Source: an uncultured Oscillibacter sp.
Lineage (GTDB): Bacteria; Bacillota; Clostridia; Oscillospirales; Oscillospiraceae
DNA: 51,078 bases
NCBI GenBank assembly: GCA_947244595.1
Contig: CAMXKT010000004.1
Coordinates: 1-51,078, forward strand
Direction of reading: 5' to 3'
A program made the position numbers and the translations under genes. Shown one piece after another: positions 15,105 through 22,318 of this stretch (position 1 is its first letter; every line of letters starts with the position of its first letter). The notes under the pieces were generated by a model that did no database searches, was not told where the DNA came from, and was given only the letters and a program-made list of their open reading frames with translations.

Positions 15105-15673
15105 TAGCGCCGGGGCGGGAAGCCCGCCAATTTCGCGTTCAGCTTGGAGTAAATCCGGGCTTGGAACCAGGGCTCCGTGGAGGCGGCCACGGCCTCCTCC
15201 AGGGAGAACCAGGCCACGGCGCTGTTCTCGTCGGCCTTGCGGCGCACCGGGGCGGCGGGGTCCGCCTCCAGGAGGAAGGTGACGTTCAGGTGGAGGTGAG
15301 AGGAGACATAGCGCCCCCGTTTCTCGTGGCCGTCCACCGTCAGAATCTCCACGGAGTAAATATCCGGCGACACGGGCCGGACATCTTCCAGCCCGCTTTC
15401 CTCCCGGACCTCCCGCAGGGCCACGGACAGCAGATCCCGCTCCCCGTCGGCGTGGCCCCCCAGCCAAGCCCAGGAGTTGTAAAGGTTGTGGTAGGCCAGC
15501 AGTACCCGGTCCCGACCCGGGCTCACCACCCAGGCGGAAGCCGTCAGATGGGCCGGGTCCTCCCGGCCGCAGGGGGCCTGCCCTCCCTCCAAGAGGCGGA
15601 GCAGCGCGGCCCGATCCCGCTCCTCCTGTTCGTTCCAGGGCCGAAAGTTCCGCAGCTGAGCGGTCAAGTTCAT
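15104..15673 (-). CDS. NUDIX hydrolase
   Basis: 189 residues. The NUDIX box runs GGHADGERDLLSVALREVRE and ends ESGL; the catalytic REVREE core is intact, but the Glu of the leading G-x5-E is Arg with a Glu one place before it. NUDIX enzymes cleave nucleoside diphosphates linked to another group; the segment HLTASAWVVSPGRDRVLLAYH is typical of the subgroup often placed beside tRNA or cell wall genes. The ATG at 15673 has GAGGAGG 10 bases upstream. The gene leads a unit with the TrmN6-like enzyme and perhaps rsmI. Confidence 0.9.
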   Translation of the reverse strand: MNLTAQLRNFRPWNEQEERDRAALLRLLEGGQAPCGREDPAHLTASAWVVSPGRDRVLLAYHNLYNSWAWLGGHADGERDLLSVALREVREESGLEDVRPVSPDIYSVEILTVDGHEKRGRYVSSHLHLNVTFLLEADPAAPVRRKADENSAVAWFSLEEAVAASTEPWFQARIYSKLNAKLAGFPPRR

Positions 15674-15872
15674 AGCGCCCCTCCTCTCCATTCGGCTTCT
15701 ATGATAGCACAGTTTTTGTGAAAGAAAAAGGAAAAAATCCCTTGCATTTGCCGCAGAAAGGGAGTAAGCTAAATCTAACCAAAAAAATTTGAGGCGGCGA
15801 ATTTGGTAGAAAAAGCCGTTAAAACGAAAAATATACACAATATATGGTGGTTTGCGCTGAAAAGCCAGAAAT

Positions 15873-15975
15873 AAGTCGAAGAAATCTTCATATTTTTTGT
15901 AATCCTGTCTTGAAAAATCTGGAAATTTATGCTATTTTATAGAAAACGAGCTGAGAGTGTCAGGACGCTCTGACA
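15873..15975 (+). promoter_or_regulatory. spo0A promoter region
   Basis: The 333-bp gap 15674-16006 is AT-rich compared with the genes. TTGAAA (15910-15915), 17-bp spacer and TATTTT (15933-15938) form a sigma-A-like promoter. AAGTCGAA at 15873-15880 differs by one base from the 0A box TGTCGAA and overlaps a GAAGA-AA-TCTTC repeat, so self-regulation is possible. The leader carries a TGTCAG-N6-CTGACA hairpin at 15958-15975. I see no clear sigma-H promoter. Confidence 0.5.
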
Positions 15976-16006
15976 GCCGAACAAGAAGGAAAGGTTTGGA
16001 ATCATC

Positions 16007-16777
16007 ATGGAGAATCAGAGGACTGTGCTTCTGGCGGACGCCAGCGAGGAATTCCGCGCGATGTTACAGGAGGCTATCGAGCAGGCCGGTGAATTCACCG
16101 TGACGGCTTCCACCGGAGACGGACGGGAGGCATTGCGGCTGATTGAGGAACGGAGGCCGGACCTTCTGCTGACGGATGTGGCTTTGCCGGGACTGGACGG
16201 GCTGGGCCTGCTGAAGACGCTGAGGGAACAGGGCGGCCACAACCCTAAGACCATCATCGTCTCGGCTTTCTGCGGCCACCAGACTCTGGCGGAGGCGGAA
16301 AAGCTGGGCGTGTGCTATTATCTTCCCAAGCCCTGCGAGCCCAATTCCCTGATGGAGCGGATGCACGGCATTTTTGAGAGCCCCTCATCTCCCGATCTGC
16401 GGGTCCACGCCCTGCGGAACACCGTGACCAATGTGATCCACGAGATCGGCGTCCCGGCCCATATCAAGGGCTATCAGTACCTGCGGGAAGCCATCATGAT
16501 TGCCGTGAACGATATGGAAGTCATCAACGCCGTGACCAAGGTTCTCTATCCGGCGGTGGCCAAGCGCTTCGGCACCACGCCCTCCCGGGTGGAACGGGCC
16601 ATCCGCCACGCCATTGAGGTGGCCTGGGACCGGGGCGACCTGGAGACCCTGCAGAAGTACTTCGGCTACACCGTGTCCAACACCAAGGGAAAGCCCACCA
16701 ACTCGGAGTTCATCGCCATGATCGCAGACCGGCTGGTGCTCCAGGGAGACAGCTGGGTCCTGCGGGACCAGGGCTGA
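16007..16777 (+). CDS. spo0A: Sporulation master regulator Spo0A
   Basis: 256 residues. Receiver domain (1-120) with the phospho-acceptor D57 in [13 protein letters not shown] and the conserved Lys in YYLPKPCE; C-terminal Spo0A DNA-binding domain (about 145-255) with [20 protein letters not shown] and the recognition region [20 protein letters not shown]. Phosphorylated Spo0A binds 0A boxes and starts sporulation. The acidic pocket, normally Asp-Asp, reads ADAS here, so one of the two metal-binding Asp residues is Ala. The gene stands alone behind an AT-rich promoter region and ends at a strong terminator. spoIVB, the usual upstream neighbour, is not here. Confidence 0.97.
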   Translation: MENQRTVLLADASEEFRAMLQEAIEQAGEFTVTASTGDGREALRLIEERRPDLLLTDVALPGLDGLGLLKTLREQGGHNPKTIIVSAFCGHQTLAEAEKLGVCYYLPKPCEPNSLMERMHGIFESPSSPDLRVHALRNTVTNVIHEIGVPAHIKGYQYLREAIMIAVNDMEVINAVTKVLYPAVAKRFGTTPSRVERAIRHAIEVAWDRGDLETLQKYFGYTVSNTKGKPTNSEFIAMIADRLVLQGDSWVLRDQG

Positions 16778-16792
16778 GAGTATGGATACAGG

Positions 16793-16826
16793 AAAGAGGA
16801 GAGGCAAAACGCCTCTCCTCTTTTTT
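16793..16826. terminator. Bidirectional terminator between spo0A and the DUF2812 operon
   Basis: AAAGAGGAGAGGC, 5-base loop, GCCTCTCCTCTTTTTT. It overlaps the last base of the convergent DUF2812 gene. Confidence 0.88.
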
Positions 16827-18268
16827 CACGCCCCCGGCCTCAGACAGCGGATGATGGTGTTTATCTGCTCCTGGGCGGGGGACTCCCCCAGGGGGATCGT
16901 CTGGCTTTCCAGGCCCAGGAATACCACCCGGTCCGGCCAGACCAGCACCCAGATGGGCGCCGCCTTGTTCCCGTTCCAGCGGCGGTAGACCGCCTCCGGC
17001 CCCTGGGAGCCGCCCACGTCCCAGGAGAGCGGGTCCTCCGCCACATAGGAGATGGTGAAGCTGTACGGTTCCGAGCCTCTCTGGGTCTCCAGCAGGTCGT
17101 CCAGCAGGGGTTCCCGGAGCCGGGGGAGCCTCAAGTCCCAGATCCTGTACTGGATGGAACTGGCCCGCCTGCCGTCCTGGGGGAGGACCATCTCGTTGTA
17201 ATTCCGCTCCTGGAGGAAGAAGGAGCCCTGGCGGGATAGCCACCGGCGGACGTGCCCGTATTCCTCCCCGGTCAGGTCCGCCAGGGTCAAGGGGAAGTCC
17301 TGCCGGGGAGCGGCGTCCCACTCCATGTTCTGATACAGATAAGTCTCCCCGGCCCCCCGGCCGCCGAAAAACCAGCCATAGCGAATAGCGCAGAAGGCCA
17401 GCCCGCCGATGAGGGCGAAGGCCAGGATGAAGTCCACCGCCAGGGTCGCCGCCATGTTGACCCACTTGGGGGCCTTCAGCCTCCGCATCAGCACGGTGGT
17501 CTGCCGGACCAGGACGACCAGCAGGACGAACAGAGGGATGTACACGGCGTAAAAGAGGGCGAGGCCCGATTCGCCGCCCAGCAGCTCCGCCAGCAGGTAC
17601 AGGGCGCACAGCAGGGCGGTCAGGGCCAGGGCGGTACGGTTCAGCCGCTGGTAAGCCCTGGTGCGGATGGGGGCGCAGGAGCCGCCGTCCTCAATAGCCC
17701 GCCGGGATTTCCGCCGCCAGCCGTAGTAGTGGAAGAGGGTGTAGATTTCCAGAAGGGCCACCAGCATAAACAGCGCCCCGGAGAAGGGGCGGGCGTTGCT
17801 CTCGAAGAAACGGAGGGGCCGGACGAACAGCGTGCCGAAGGAGGAACAGGACATGAACAGCCCCAGGATCAGGATGATGACATTGGCGGGCAGGAAGTTC
17901 TTCCGCATAGAGCGGTGGATATTCTCCAGCCGCAGGGTCTCGTCGGTCTCCAGAGGGACGGCGGCGGGGTCCTCTGTGGAGAAGATCTGCATCTGGAACC
18001 AGTCGCAGACCTTCTCCCACCCGGCGGCGGCGCAGAGTTCTTCCAGGGATTCCTGGCCCTCTGTGGGCGCGGGGTTGAACTGGGAGGCCCCGGCGCTGTA
18101 GGTGACGGCGTAGCGGACCTGGGCAGGGTCCGCCCGGCGGTACTTCCAGAGGCTGTTTCCCGCCCGCTCCAGCCGCCAGCCCTGGGCGGCCATGGCGGAC
18201 AGGTGCTCCTCCACGCCCCGGTAGTCGTAGAGGCAGAGGGTGTTCCAGCGGTATTTTACGTCTTTCAT
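16826..18268 (-). CDS. DUF2812 membrane protein, copy 2
   Basis: 480 residues. The N-terminal 110 residues are the DUF2812 domain (KYRWNTLCLYDYRGVEEHLS, AMAAQGWRLERAG), followed by four hydrophobic segments (around 130-150, 165-185, 215-265, 285-305) and a soluble C-terminal half. It is a clear paralogue of the gene just upstream, with the same layout and shared stretches such as MQIFSTEDPAAVPLETDE. Function is unknown; the family nearly always follows a PadR regulator, suggesting a membrane stress or antimicrobial response. Start ATG 18268 overlaps the previous stop (ATGA) and has GGAGGAG 6 bases upstream. Confidence 0.85.
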   Translation of the reverse strand: MKDVKYRWNTLCLYDYRGVEEHLSAMAAQGWRLERAGNSLWKYRRADPAQVRYAVTYSAGASQFNPAPTEGQESLEELCAAAGWEKVCDWFQMQIFSTEDPAAVPLETDETLRLENIHRSMRKNFLPANVIILILGLFMSCSSFGTLFVRPLRFFESNARPFSGALFMLVALLEIYTLFHYYGWRRKSRRAIEDGGSCAPIRTRAYQRLNRTALALTALLCALYLLAELLGGESGLALFYAVYIPLFVLLVVLVRQTTVLMRRLKAPKWVNMAATLAVDFILAFALIGGLAFCAIRYGWFFGGRGAGETYLYQNMEWDAAPRQDFPLTLADLTGEEYGHVRRWLSRQGSFFLQERNYNEMVLPQDGRRASSIQYRIWDLRLPRLREPLLDDLLETQRGSEPYSFTISYVAEDPLSWDVGGSQGPEAVYRRWNGNKAAPIWVLVWPDRVVFLGLESQTIPLGESPAQEQINTIIRCLRPGA

Positions 18269-19692
18269 CGTGTCTCCTCCTTCCAATTCTCCGGGGCCAG
18301 ACGGGCGGAGATCAGGGCCTTCTGCTCCTCCGTGGGGGCGTCGTCCAGGCTCACCGCCGCCACCCGGCCCGGCCAGACCAGGAGCCAGGAATCGTAGGGG
18401 TCGTCGTCATGATAGCGCCGGTAGACCGCTTCCGCGCCCCAGGGGACCGGGTTCCCCGGGACATAGCGCAGGGTGAAGAAGGTCATCCCATGGAATTTGA
18501 CAGGGTCGTCCTCCAGCAGGTCGTCCAGCAGGGAACGCCGGAGGGCGGGGGAGGAGAGCTCCCAGATGCTGTAGCCCAGCTCGCAGACCTTGGGCCCGTC
18601 TCCCAGAAGGGCGGTCTCCCGCCAGTTTCGCCGGGGGATGAAGACGGAGCCCAGGTCCTCCGCCTCCCGGCGGACGTGGCCGTAGGTTTCCCCGGTGAGC
18701 TCCGCCAGGGTCAGGGGGAAGTCCTGCCGGGGGGACAGGTCCCAGAGCTCGCCCCGGTACTCGTAGGTATCTTCCGTGGGGACCTCGTCGGAGAACCAGC
18801 CGGTCTCATAGCGGGCCCAGACCAGCCCGTACGCCAGGGAAAAAGCCAGGAGGATGGCCGCCGCCACCGTCCAGCCCATGTTGGAGGTCTTGGAGACCCC
18901 GCGTTTTCGGAGCAGGGCGGAGAACGCCCGGATCAAAACGTTGACGAGGGTGAGCAGGGCCACGTACACCATGAAATAGAGCACCGCGCCCCGATGTCCC
19001 CGGCTCAGCTCCGACAGCAGGAAGACCGCCACCATCAGGGACAGCAGGACCCACAGGGCCGCGTTGGCCCACCGGCAGCCCCGGCCCACGGGGAGGCAGG
19101 GTCCGCCGTCCTCCACGGAGCGCCGGGACCGCCGCCGCCAGAGGAAGTAGGCGGCCAGCGTGTAAAGCTGAAGGAGCACCACCGCCAGGCACAAAGTCCC
19201 GGCTATGAGCACGGCGTTGCTTTTCAGCATGCCGTAGAGATCCCAGGTCACCAGGGACTGGAAGAAGTCCCGGCCGATGAAAAGCATCAGCAGCAGGATG
19301 ATGATATTGGCGGGGATAAAACTCCGCCGCATGCAGCGGTGGATATTCTCCAGCCGCAGGGCCTCGTCGGTCTCCAGGGGGACGGCGGCGGGGTCCTCCG
19401 TGGAGAAGATCTGCATCTGGAGGCAGTCGGAGACCTTCTCCCACCCGGCGGCGGCGCAGAGCTCCGCCAGGGACTGCTGCTCCTCCGTGGGGCCGGGGTC
19501 GAACTGGGAGGCCGTAGCGCTGTAAGTGACGGCGTAGCGGACCTTCGCGGGTTCGGCCCGGCGGTACTTCCAAGAAGTGCTCCCTGCCTTCTCCAGCCGC
19601 CAGCCCTGGGCGGCCATGGCGGAGAGGTGTTTTTCCACCCTCTGGTAGTCGTAGAGCTGGAAGGTGTTCCACTGATATTTCACGTTCTTCAT
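18265..19692 (-). CDS. DUF2812 membrane protein, copy 1
   Basis: 475 residues with the same plan as copy 2: DUF2812 domain (KYQWNTFQLYDYQRVEKHLS), then transmembrane segments and a soluble tail with SPRQDFPLTLAELTGETYGH, which matches APRQDFPLTLADLTGEEYGH in copy 2. The ATG at 19692 overlaps the padR stop (ATGA), so the three genes are translationally coupled. The two copies have diverged most in the membrane part, so they may form a heteromeric pair rather than being redundant. Confidence 0.85.
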   Translation of the reverse strand: MKNVKYQWNTFQLYDYQRVEKHLSAMAAQGWRLEKAGSTSWKYRRAEPAKVRYAVTYSATASQFDPGPTEEQQSLAELCAAAGWEKVSDCLQMQIFSTEDPAAVPLETDEALRLENIHRCMRRSFIPANIIILLLMLFIGRDFFQSLVTWDLYGMLKSNAVLIAGTLCLAVVLLQLYTLAAYFLWRRRSRRSVEDGGPCLPVGRGCRWANAALWVLLSLMVAVFLLSELSRGHRGAVLYFMVYVALLTLVNVLIRAFSALLRKRGVSKTSNMGWTVAAAILLAFSLAYGLVWARYETGWFSDEVPTEDTYEYRGELWDLSPRQDFPLTLAELTGETYGHVRREAEDLGSVFIPRRNWRETALLGDGPKVCELGYSIWELSSPALRRSLLDDLLEDDPVKFHGMTFFTLRYVPGNPVPWGAEAVYRRYHDDDPYDSWLLVWPGRVAAVSLDDAPTEEQKALISARLAPENWKEETR

Positions 19693-20012
19693 GACAAGTC
19701 CTCCTCTCCCACACAGGTCTTGTAGTCCTCCGTCAGGGCCAGCAGGCGGCGGTACTCCGCCCGCAGGGTCTCCCGGCCCTTGTCCGTGATAAGGTAGCTC
19801 CGCTTCCGGCCCTCCACGGCGGTTTCCCGGATCATCTCCGCCTGCTGGAAGCTGTCCAACAGGTTGTACAGCGTCCCGGGCCCCAGGTCCACCCGCCCGT
19901 GGGTCAGCGCCGACACCCGGGCCATGACGTCCGTGCCGCAGCACTCCTCCCGGAGGGTGAGGAGGATGTAGAACATAGGCTCCGTCAGGGTCTGGAATTT
20001 TTCTCTCGCCAT
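19689..20012 (-). CDS. PadR family transcriptional repressor
   Basis: 107 residues. A winged helix (residues about 5-80) with TEPMFYILLTLREECCGTDV, the DLGPGTLYNLLDSFQQAEMI recognition and wing region, and a short C-terminal dimer helix: a PadR-s2 type protein. It very probably represses its own operon, since its promoter spacer is filled by a perfect inverted repeat. It overlaps the downstream DUF2812 gene by four bases. The inducer is unknown; PadR proteins beside membrane proteins often sense drugs or envelope stress. Confidence 0.93.
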   Translation of the reverse strand: MAREKFQTLTEPMFYILLTLREECCGTDVMARVSALTHGRVDLGPGTLYNLLDSFQQAEMIRETAVEGRKRSYLITDKGRETLRAEYRRLLALTEDYKTCVGEEDLS

Positions 20013-20027
20013 GCCCGCGCCCCCTTA

Positions 20028-20083
20028 ATATCGAATATCGTTATTGCTGAGTCCAGTATAATATCGAACATCGATATTGTCAA
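20028..20083 (-). promoter_or_regulatory. padR promoter with embedded operator
   Basis: On the minus strand TTGACA (20078-20083), exactly 17-bp spacer, TATACT (20055-20060). The entire spacer (20061-20077) is the perfect inverted repeat ATATCGA-N3-TCGATAT. The same half-site ATATCGA recurs at 20028-20034, downstream of the start, followed by a near copy. Bound repressor would mask both promoter elements. Confidence 0.85.
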
Positions 20084-20094
20084 GGGGCGGGACG

Positions 20095-20118
20095 AAAAAA
20101 GCCGCCCCTTCGGGCGGC
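20095..20118 (-). terminator. Terminator on the minus strand
   Basis: On the minus strand GCCGCCC, loop GAAG, GGGCGGC, then TTTTTT. It would stop leftward transcripts coming from the antisense RNA or the ABC operon before they reach padR. Confidence 0.8.
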
Positions 20119-20123
20119 TGAAA

Positions 20124-20152
20124 TTGACAGGGGCTGGCAAGCGAGGTATGAT
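20124..20152 (+). promoter_or_regulatory. Promoter of the small hydrophobic peptide gene
   Basis: TTGACA (20124-20129), 17-bp spacer, TATGAT (20147-20152). Predicted start near 20159 gives a 60-nt leader in which CACTCCCTT (20191-20199) can pair with AAGGGGGGTG (20203-20212), hiding the ribosome binding site. Confidence 0.85.
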
Positions 20153-20218
20153 GAGATTTAGAAGGACGCTGTTGCAAAAAGGCGGTTGGCCACTCCCTTG
20201 TGAAGGGGGGTGAAGCTG

Positions 20219-20305
20219 ATGGGAAGAAAGCGGCTGTACGCTGTACTCCGATTTCTGGTGTGTCTGGTCTTCTGGGCCTACATACTGACCATAAAAGCGT
20301 GTTGA
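20219..20305 (+). CDS. Candidate type I toxin, 28-residue hydrophobic peptide
   Basis: The peptide begins MGRKRLYAVLRF and ends ILTIKAC: a basic N-terminus (R3, K4, R5), a single hydrophobic helix (about residues 6-25) with a central Trp, and a short tail. This is the shape of type I toxins that insert in the membrane, although I recognise no named family. AAGGGGGGTG lies 8 bases before the ATG, a very strong site that the leader can fold away. The gene has a near-consensus promoter, a 3' untranslated region of about 140 nt and a terminator at 20411-20446. A convergent RNA with a consensus promoter covers its 3' end. No other short frame in this gap has these features. Confidence 0.62.
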   Translation: MGRKRLYAVLRFLVCLVFWAYILTIKAC

Positions 20306-20390
20306 CCGTCCGGCTGGCACCCGAACGGTCAACGTAGCTAAGTCTATTGTTGTCCTGATGGGCTGACTGCCTTGCAGCAGCGCCCTTCTA
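20295..20390 (-). ncRNA. Candidate antisense (antitoxin) RNA
   Basis: Predicted from the promoter at 20396-20424, starting near 20390 and running left. Its 5' end folds as a stem of about 10 bp with two small bulges (GGGC...GCCC, 20362-20384). Its 3' end is the perfect GTTGACCGT/ACGGTCAAC stem (20301-20333) with an extra inner CGG/CCG pairing, followed by CTTTTA. It therefore overlaps the last codons and the 3' untranslated region of the hydrophobic peptide mRNA and is about 90-95 nt long. Ends are predicted, not measured. Confidence 0.62.
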
Positions 20391-20395
20391 TGTTC

Positions 20396-20424
20396 ATTAT
20401 ACCGATACACCCCGGTTTTGTCAA
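20396..20424 (-). promoter_or_regulatory. Perfect consensus promoter of the antisense RNA
   Basis: On the minus strand TTGACA (20419-20424), 17-bp spacer, TATAAT (20396-20401): both hexamers match consensus at every base, stronger than the peptide promoter facing it. Confidence 0.88.
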
Positions 20425-20446
20425 TGATAAAACCGAGGCGTTTTTC
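20411..20446 (+). terminator. Terminator of the toxin mRNA
   Basis: CGGTTTT (20413-20419) pairs with AAAACCG (20429-20435), followed by a TTTTT run. It overlaps the -35 of the antisense promoter and ends one base before the ABC transporter gene. Confidence 0.65.
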
Positions 20447-22318
20447 TTACGCCAATTCCGCCAGCCCCGTGTAGAGCTGGTAGTACCGCCCCTTTTGCTC
20501 CAGCAAGTCGTCGTGGTCTCCCCGCTCGATGATCTCCCCCTGCTCCAAGACCATGATGGCCCTGGCGTTGCGGACGGTGGAAAGCCGGTGAGCGATGACG
20601 AAGACCGTTCGGCCCGCCATGAGGCGGTCCATGCCCTTCTCGATGAGCTTCTCCGTCCGGGTGTCGATGGAGCTGGTGGCCTCATCCAGGATGAGGACCG
20701 GGGGATTGGCGCAGGCCGCCCGGGCGATGTTCAAAAGCTGCCGTTCCCCCTGGCTGAGGCTGCCGCCGTCGCCGGAAAGGACCGTTTTGTAGCCCTGGGG
20801 CAGGTGGCGGATGAAGGCGTCGGCCCCCGCCAGCTTGGCGGCGGCCTCCACCTCTTCGTCCGTGGCCTCCAGACGGCCGTAGCGGATGTTATCCGCTACC
20901 GTGCCGGTGAAGAGGTGGGTGTCCTGGAGCACCACGCCCAGGGAGCGGCGCAGGGACTCCTTGGCGATGTCCCGGATGTCAATGCCATCATAGGTGATGG
21001 TCCCGCTTTGAATCTCATAGAAGCGGTTGATGAGGCTGGTGATGGTGGTTTTCCCCGCGCCGGTGGAGCCCACGAAGGCGATCTTCTGTCCGGGCTTGGC
21101 GAAGAGGCTGACGTCGTGGAGGACGGTCCGGCCCTCGTCGTAGCCGAAGACCACGTGGTCGAACCGCACGTCGCCCCGGAGGGGCGACAGGGAGCCGTCG
21201 GGCTTCAGCCAGGCCCAGGTGTTGTTGTCGTAGTGGACTCTGGAGAGGTTCCCCTGAGCGTCCTCCGCCGCCCGGACCAGGCGGATTTTGCCCTGGTCGA
21301 TCTCGGGCTGGGTCTCCATGATTTCGAAGATGCGCTCCGCGCCGGCCACGGCGGAAAGAATGGTGTTCACCTGCTGGGAGATCTGGGTGATGGGCTGACC
21401 CACCTGCCGGGAGTACTGGAGGAAGGCCGCCAGGCCCCCCAGGTCCCCGTTCCGGATGGCCAGGAGGCCGCCCACGCAGCAGGTGACGGCGTAGTTGACA
21501 TAGTTCAGGTTTCCCATGGCGGGCATCATCATGCCGGAGAAGATCTGGGCCCGGGTGGCCGCGTCCCGGTAGGCCAGGTTCCGCCGCTGGAAGCCCGCCT
21601 GGGCCTCCCGCTCGTGGTTGAAGACCTTGATGACCTTTTGCCCCTCGATCATCTCCTCAATATAGCCGTTGACCTCACCCAGGGCCTTTTGCTGGTCGGC
21701 GAAGTAGCGCCGGGAGCGGGAACCGATGGTTTTCACCACCAACAGCATTACCGCCAGGGCGGCAAAGGTGACGAGGGTCAGGGCGGGACTCAGCACCAGC
21801 ATCATGACAATGGTGCCGGTGAAGTTCAGCGTACAGGAGACCAGGCTCCCGAAGCTGTTGTTCAGGGCCTCGGAGACCGTCTCGATGTCGTTGGTGTAGC
21901 GGCTCATCAGCTCGCCGTGGGTGTGGGTGTCGAAGAATTTCAGGGGCAGGTCCTGCATCCTCCCGAAGAGGTCCGACCGGATCTTCGCCACGGTGGTTTG
22001 GGAGATGTGGACCATGATGCGGCTGTAGCCGAAGGAGCAGACTGCCCCCGTCACGTACACCGCCGCCATGACACAGAGCATTTTGGCCAGCCCTGAGAAG
22101 TCCCCGGGGAGGATATAGTCGTTGATCAGGGGCCGGATCAGGTAGGACCCGCCCACGGTGCAGGCGGAGCTCACCACCAGCAGGGCCGCCACCAGGGCCA
22201 GGTGGAGCTTGTAGCGGCCAAGATACCGCATCAGCTTCCCCAGGGTGCCCCGGATGTTCTTGGGCTTGCGGAAGCCGCCGGGTCCGGGTCCGTGAGGCCC
22301 GGGTCCGTGCTTAGCCAT
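20447..22318 (-). CDS. ABC exporter half-transporter, second subunit
   Basis: 623 residues. An unusual Gly/Pro/His-rich N-terminus (residues 1-20) precedes a six-helix ABC transmembrane domain (about 35-330) and an ATPase domain with Walker A GSTGAGKT, signature LSQGERQ, Walker B PVLILDEATSSID and the H-loop IAHRLSTVR. Its partner is the preceding gene, overlapping by 8 bp, so the two probably form a heterodimer like BmrCD or TM287/288. The signature LSQGE replaces LSGGQ and the Walker B Glu is present, so this half likely carries the consensus catalytic site. Between the two domains there is a longer-than-usual insert (about 355-385). Confidence 0.95.
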   Translation of the reverse strand: MAKHGPGPHGPGPGGFRKPKNIRGTLGKLMRYLGRYKLHLALVAALLVVSSACTVGGSYLIRPLINDYILPGDFSGLAKMLCVMAAVYVTGAVCSFGYSRIMVHISQTTVAKIRSDLFGRMQDLPLKFFDTHTHGELMSRYTNDIETVSEALNNSFGSLVSCTLNFTGTIVMMLVLSPALTLVTFAALAVMLLVVKTIGSRSRRYFADQQKALGEVNGYIEEMIEGQKVIKVFNHEREAQAGFQRRNLAYRDAATRAQIFSGMMMPAMGNLNYVNYAVTCCVGGLLAIRNGDLGGLAAFLQYSRQVGQPITQISQQVNTILSAVAGAERIFEIMETQPEIDQGKIRLVRAAEDAQGNLSRVHYDNNTWAWLKPDGSLSPLRGDVRFDHVVFGYDEGRTVLHDVSLFAKPGQKIAFVGSTGAGKTTITSLINRFYEIQSGTITYDGIDIRDIAKESLRRSLGVVLQDTHLFTGTVADNIRYGRLEATDEEVEAAAKLAGADAFIRHLPQGYKTVLSGDGGSLSQGERQLLNIARAACANPPVLILDEATSSIDTRTEKLIEKGMDRLMAGRTVFVIAHRLSTVRNARAIMVLEQGEIIERGDHDDLLEQKGRYYQLYTGLAELA

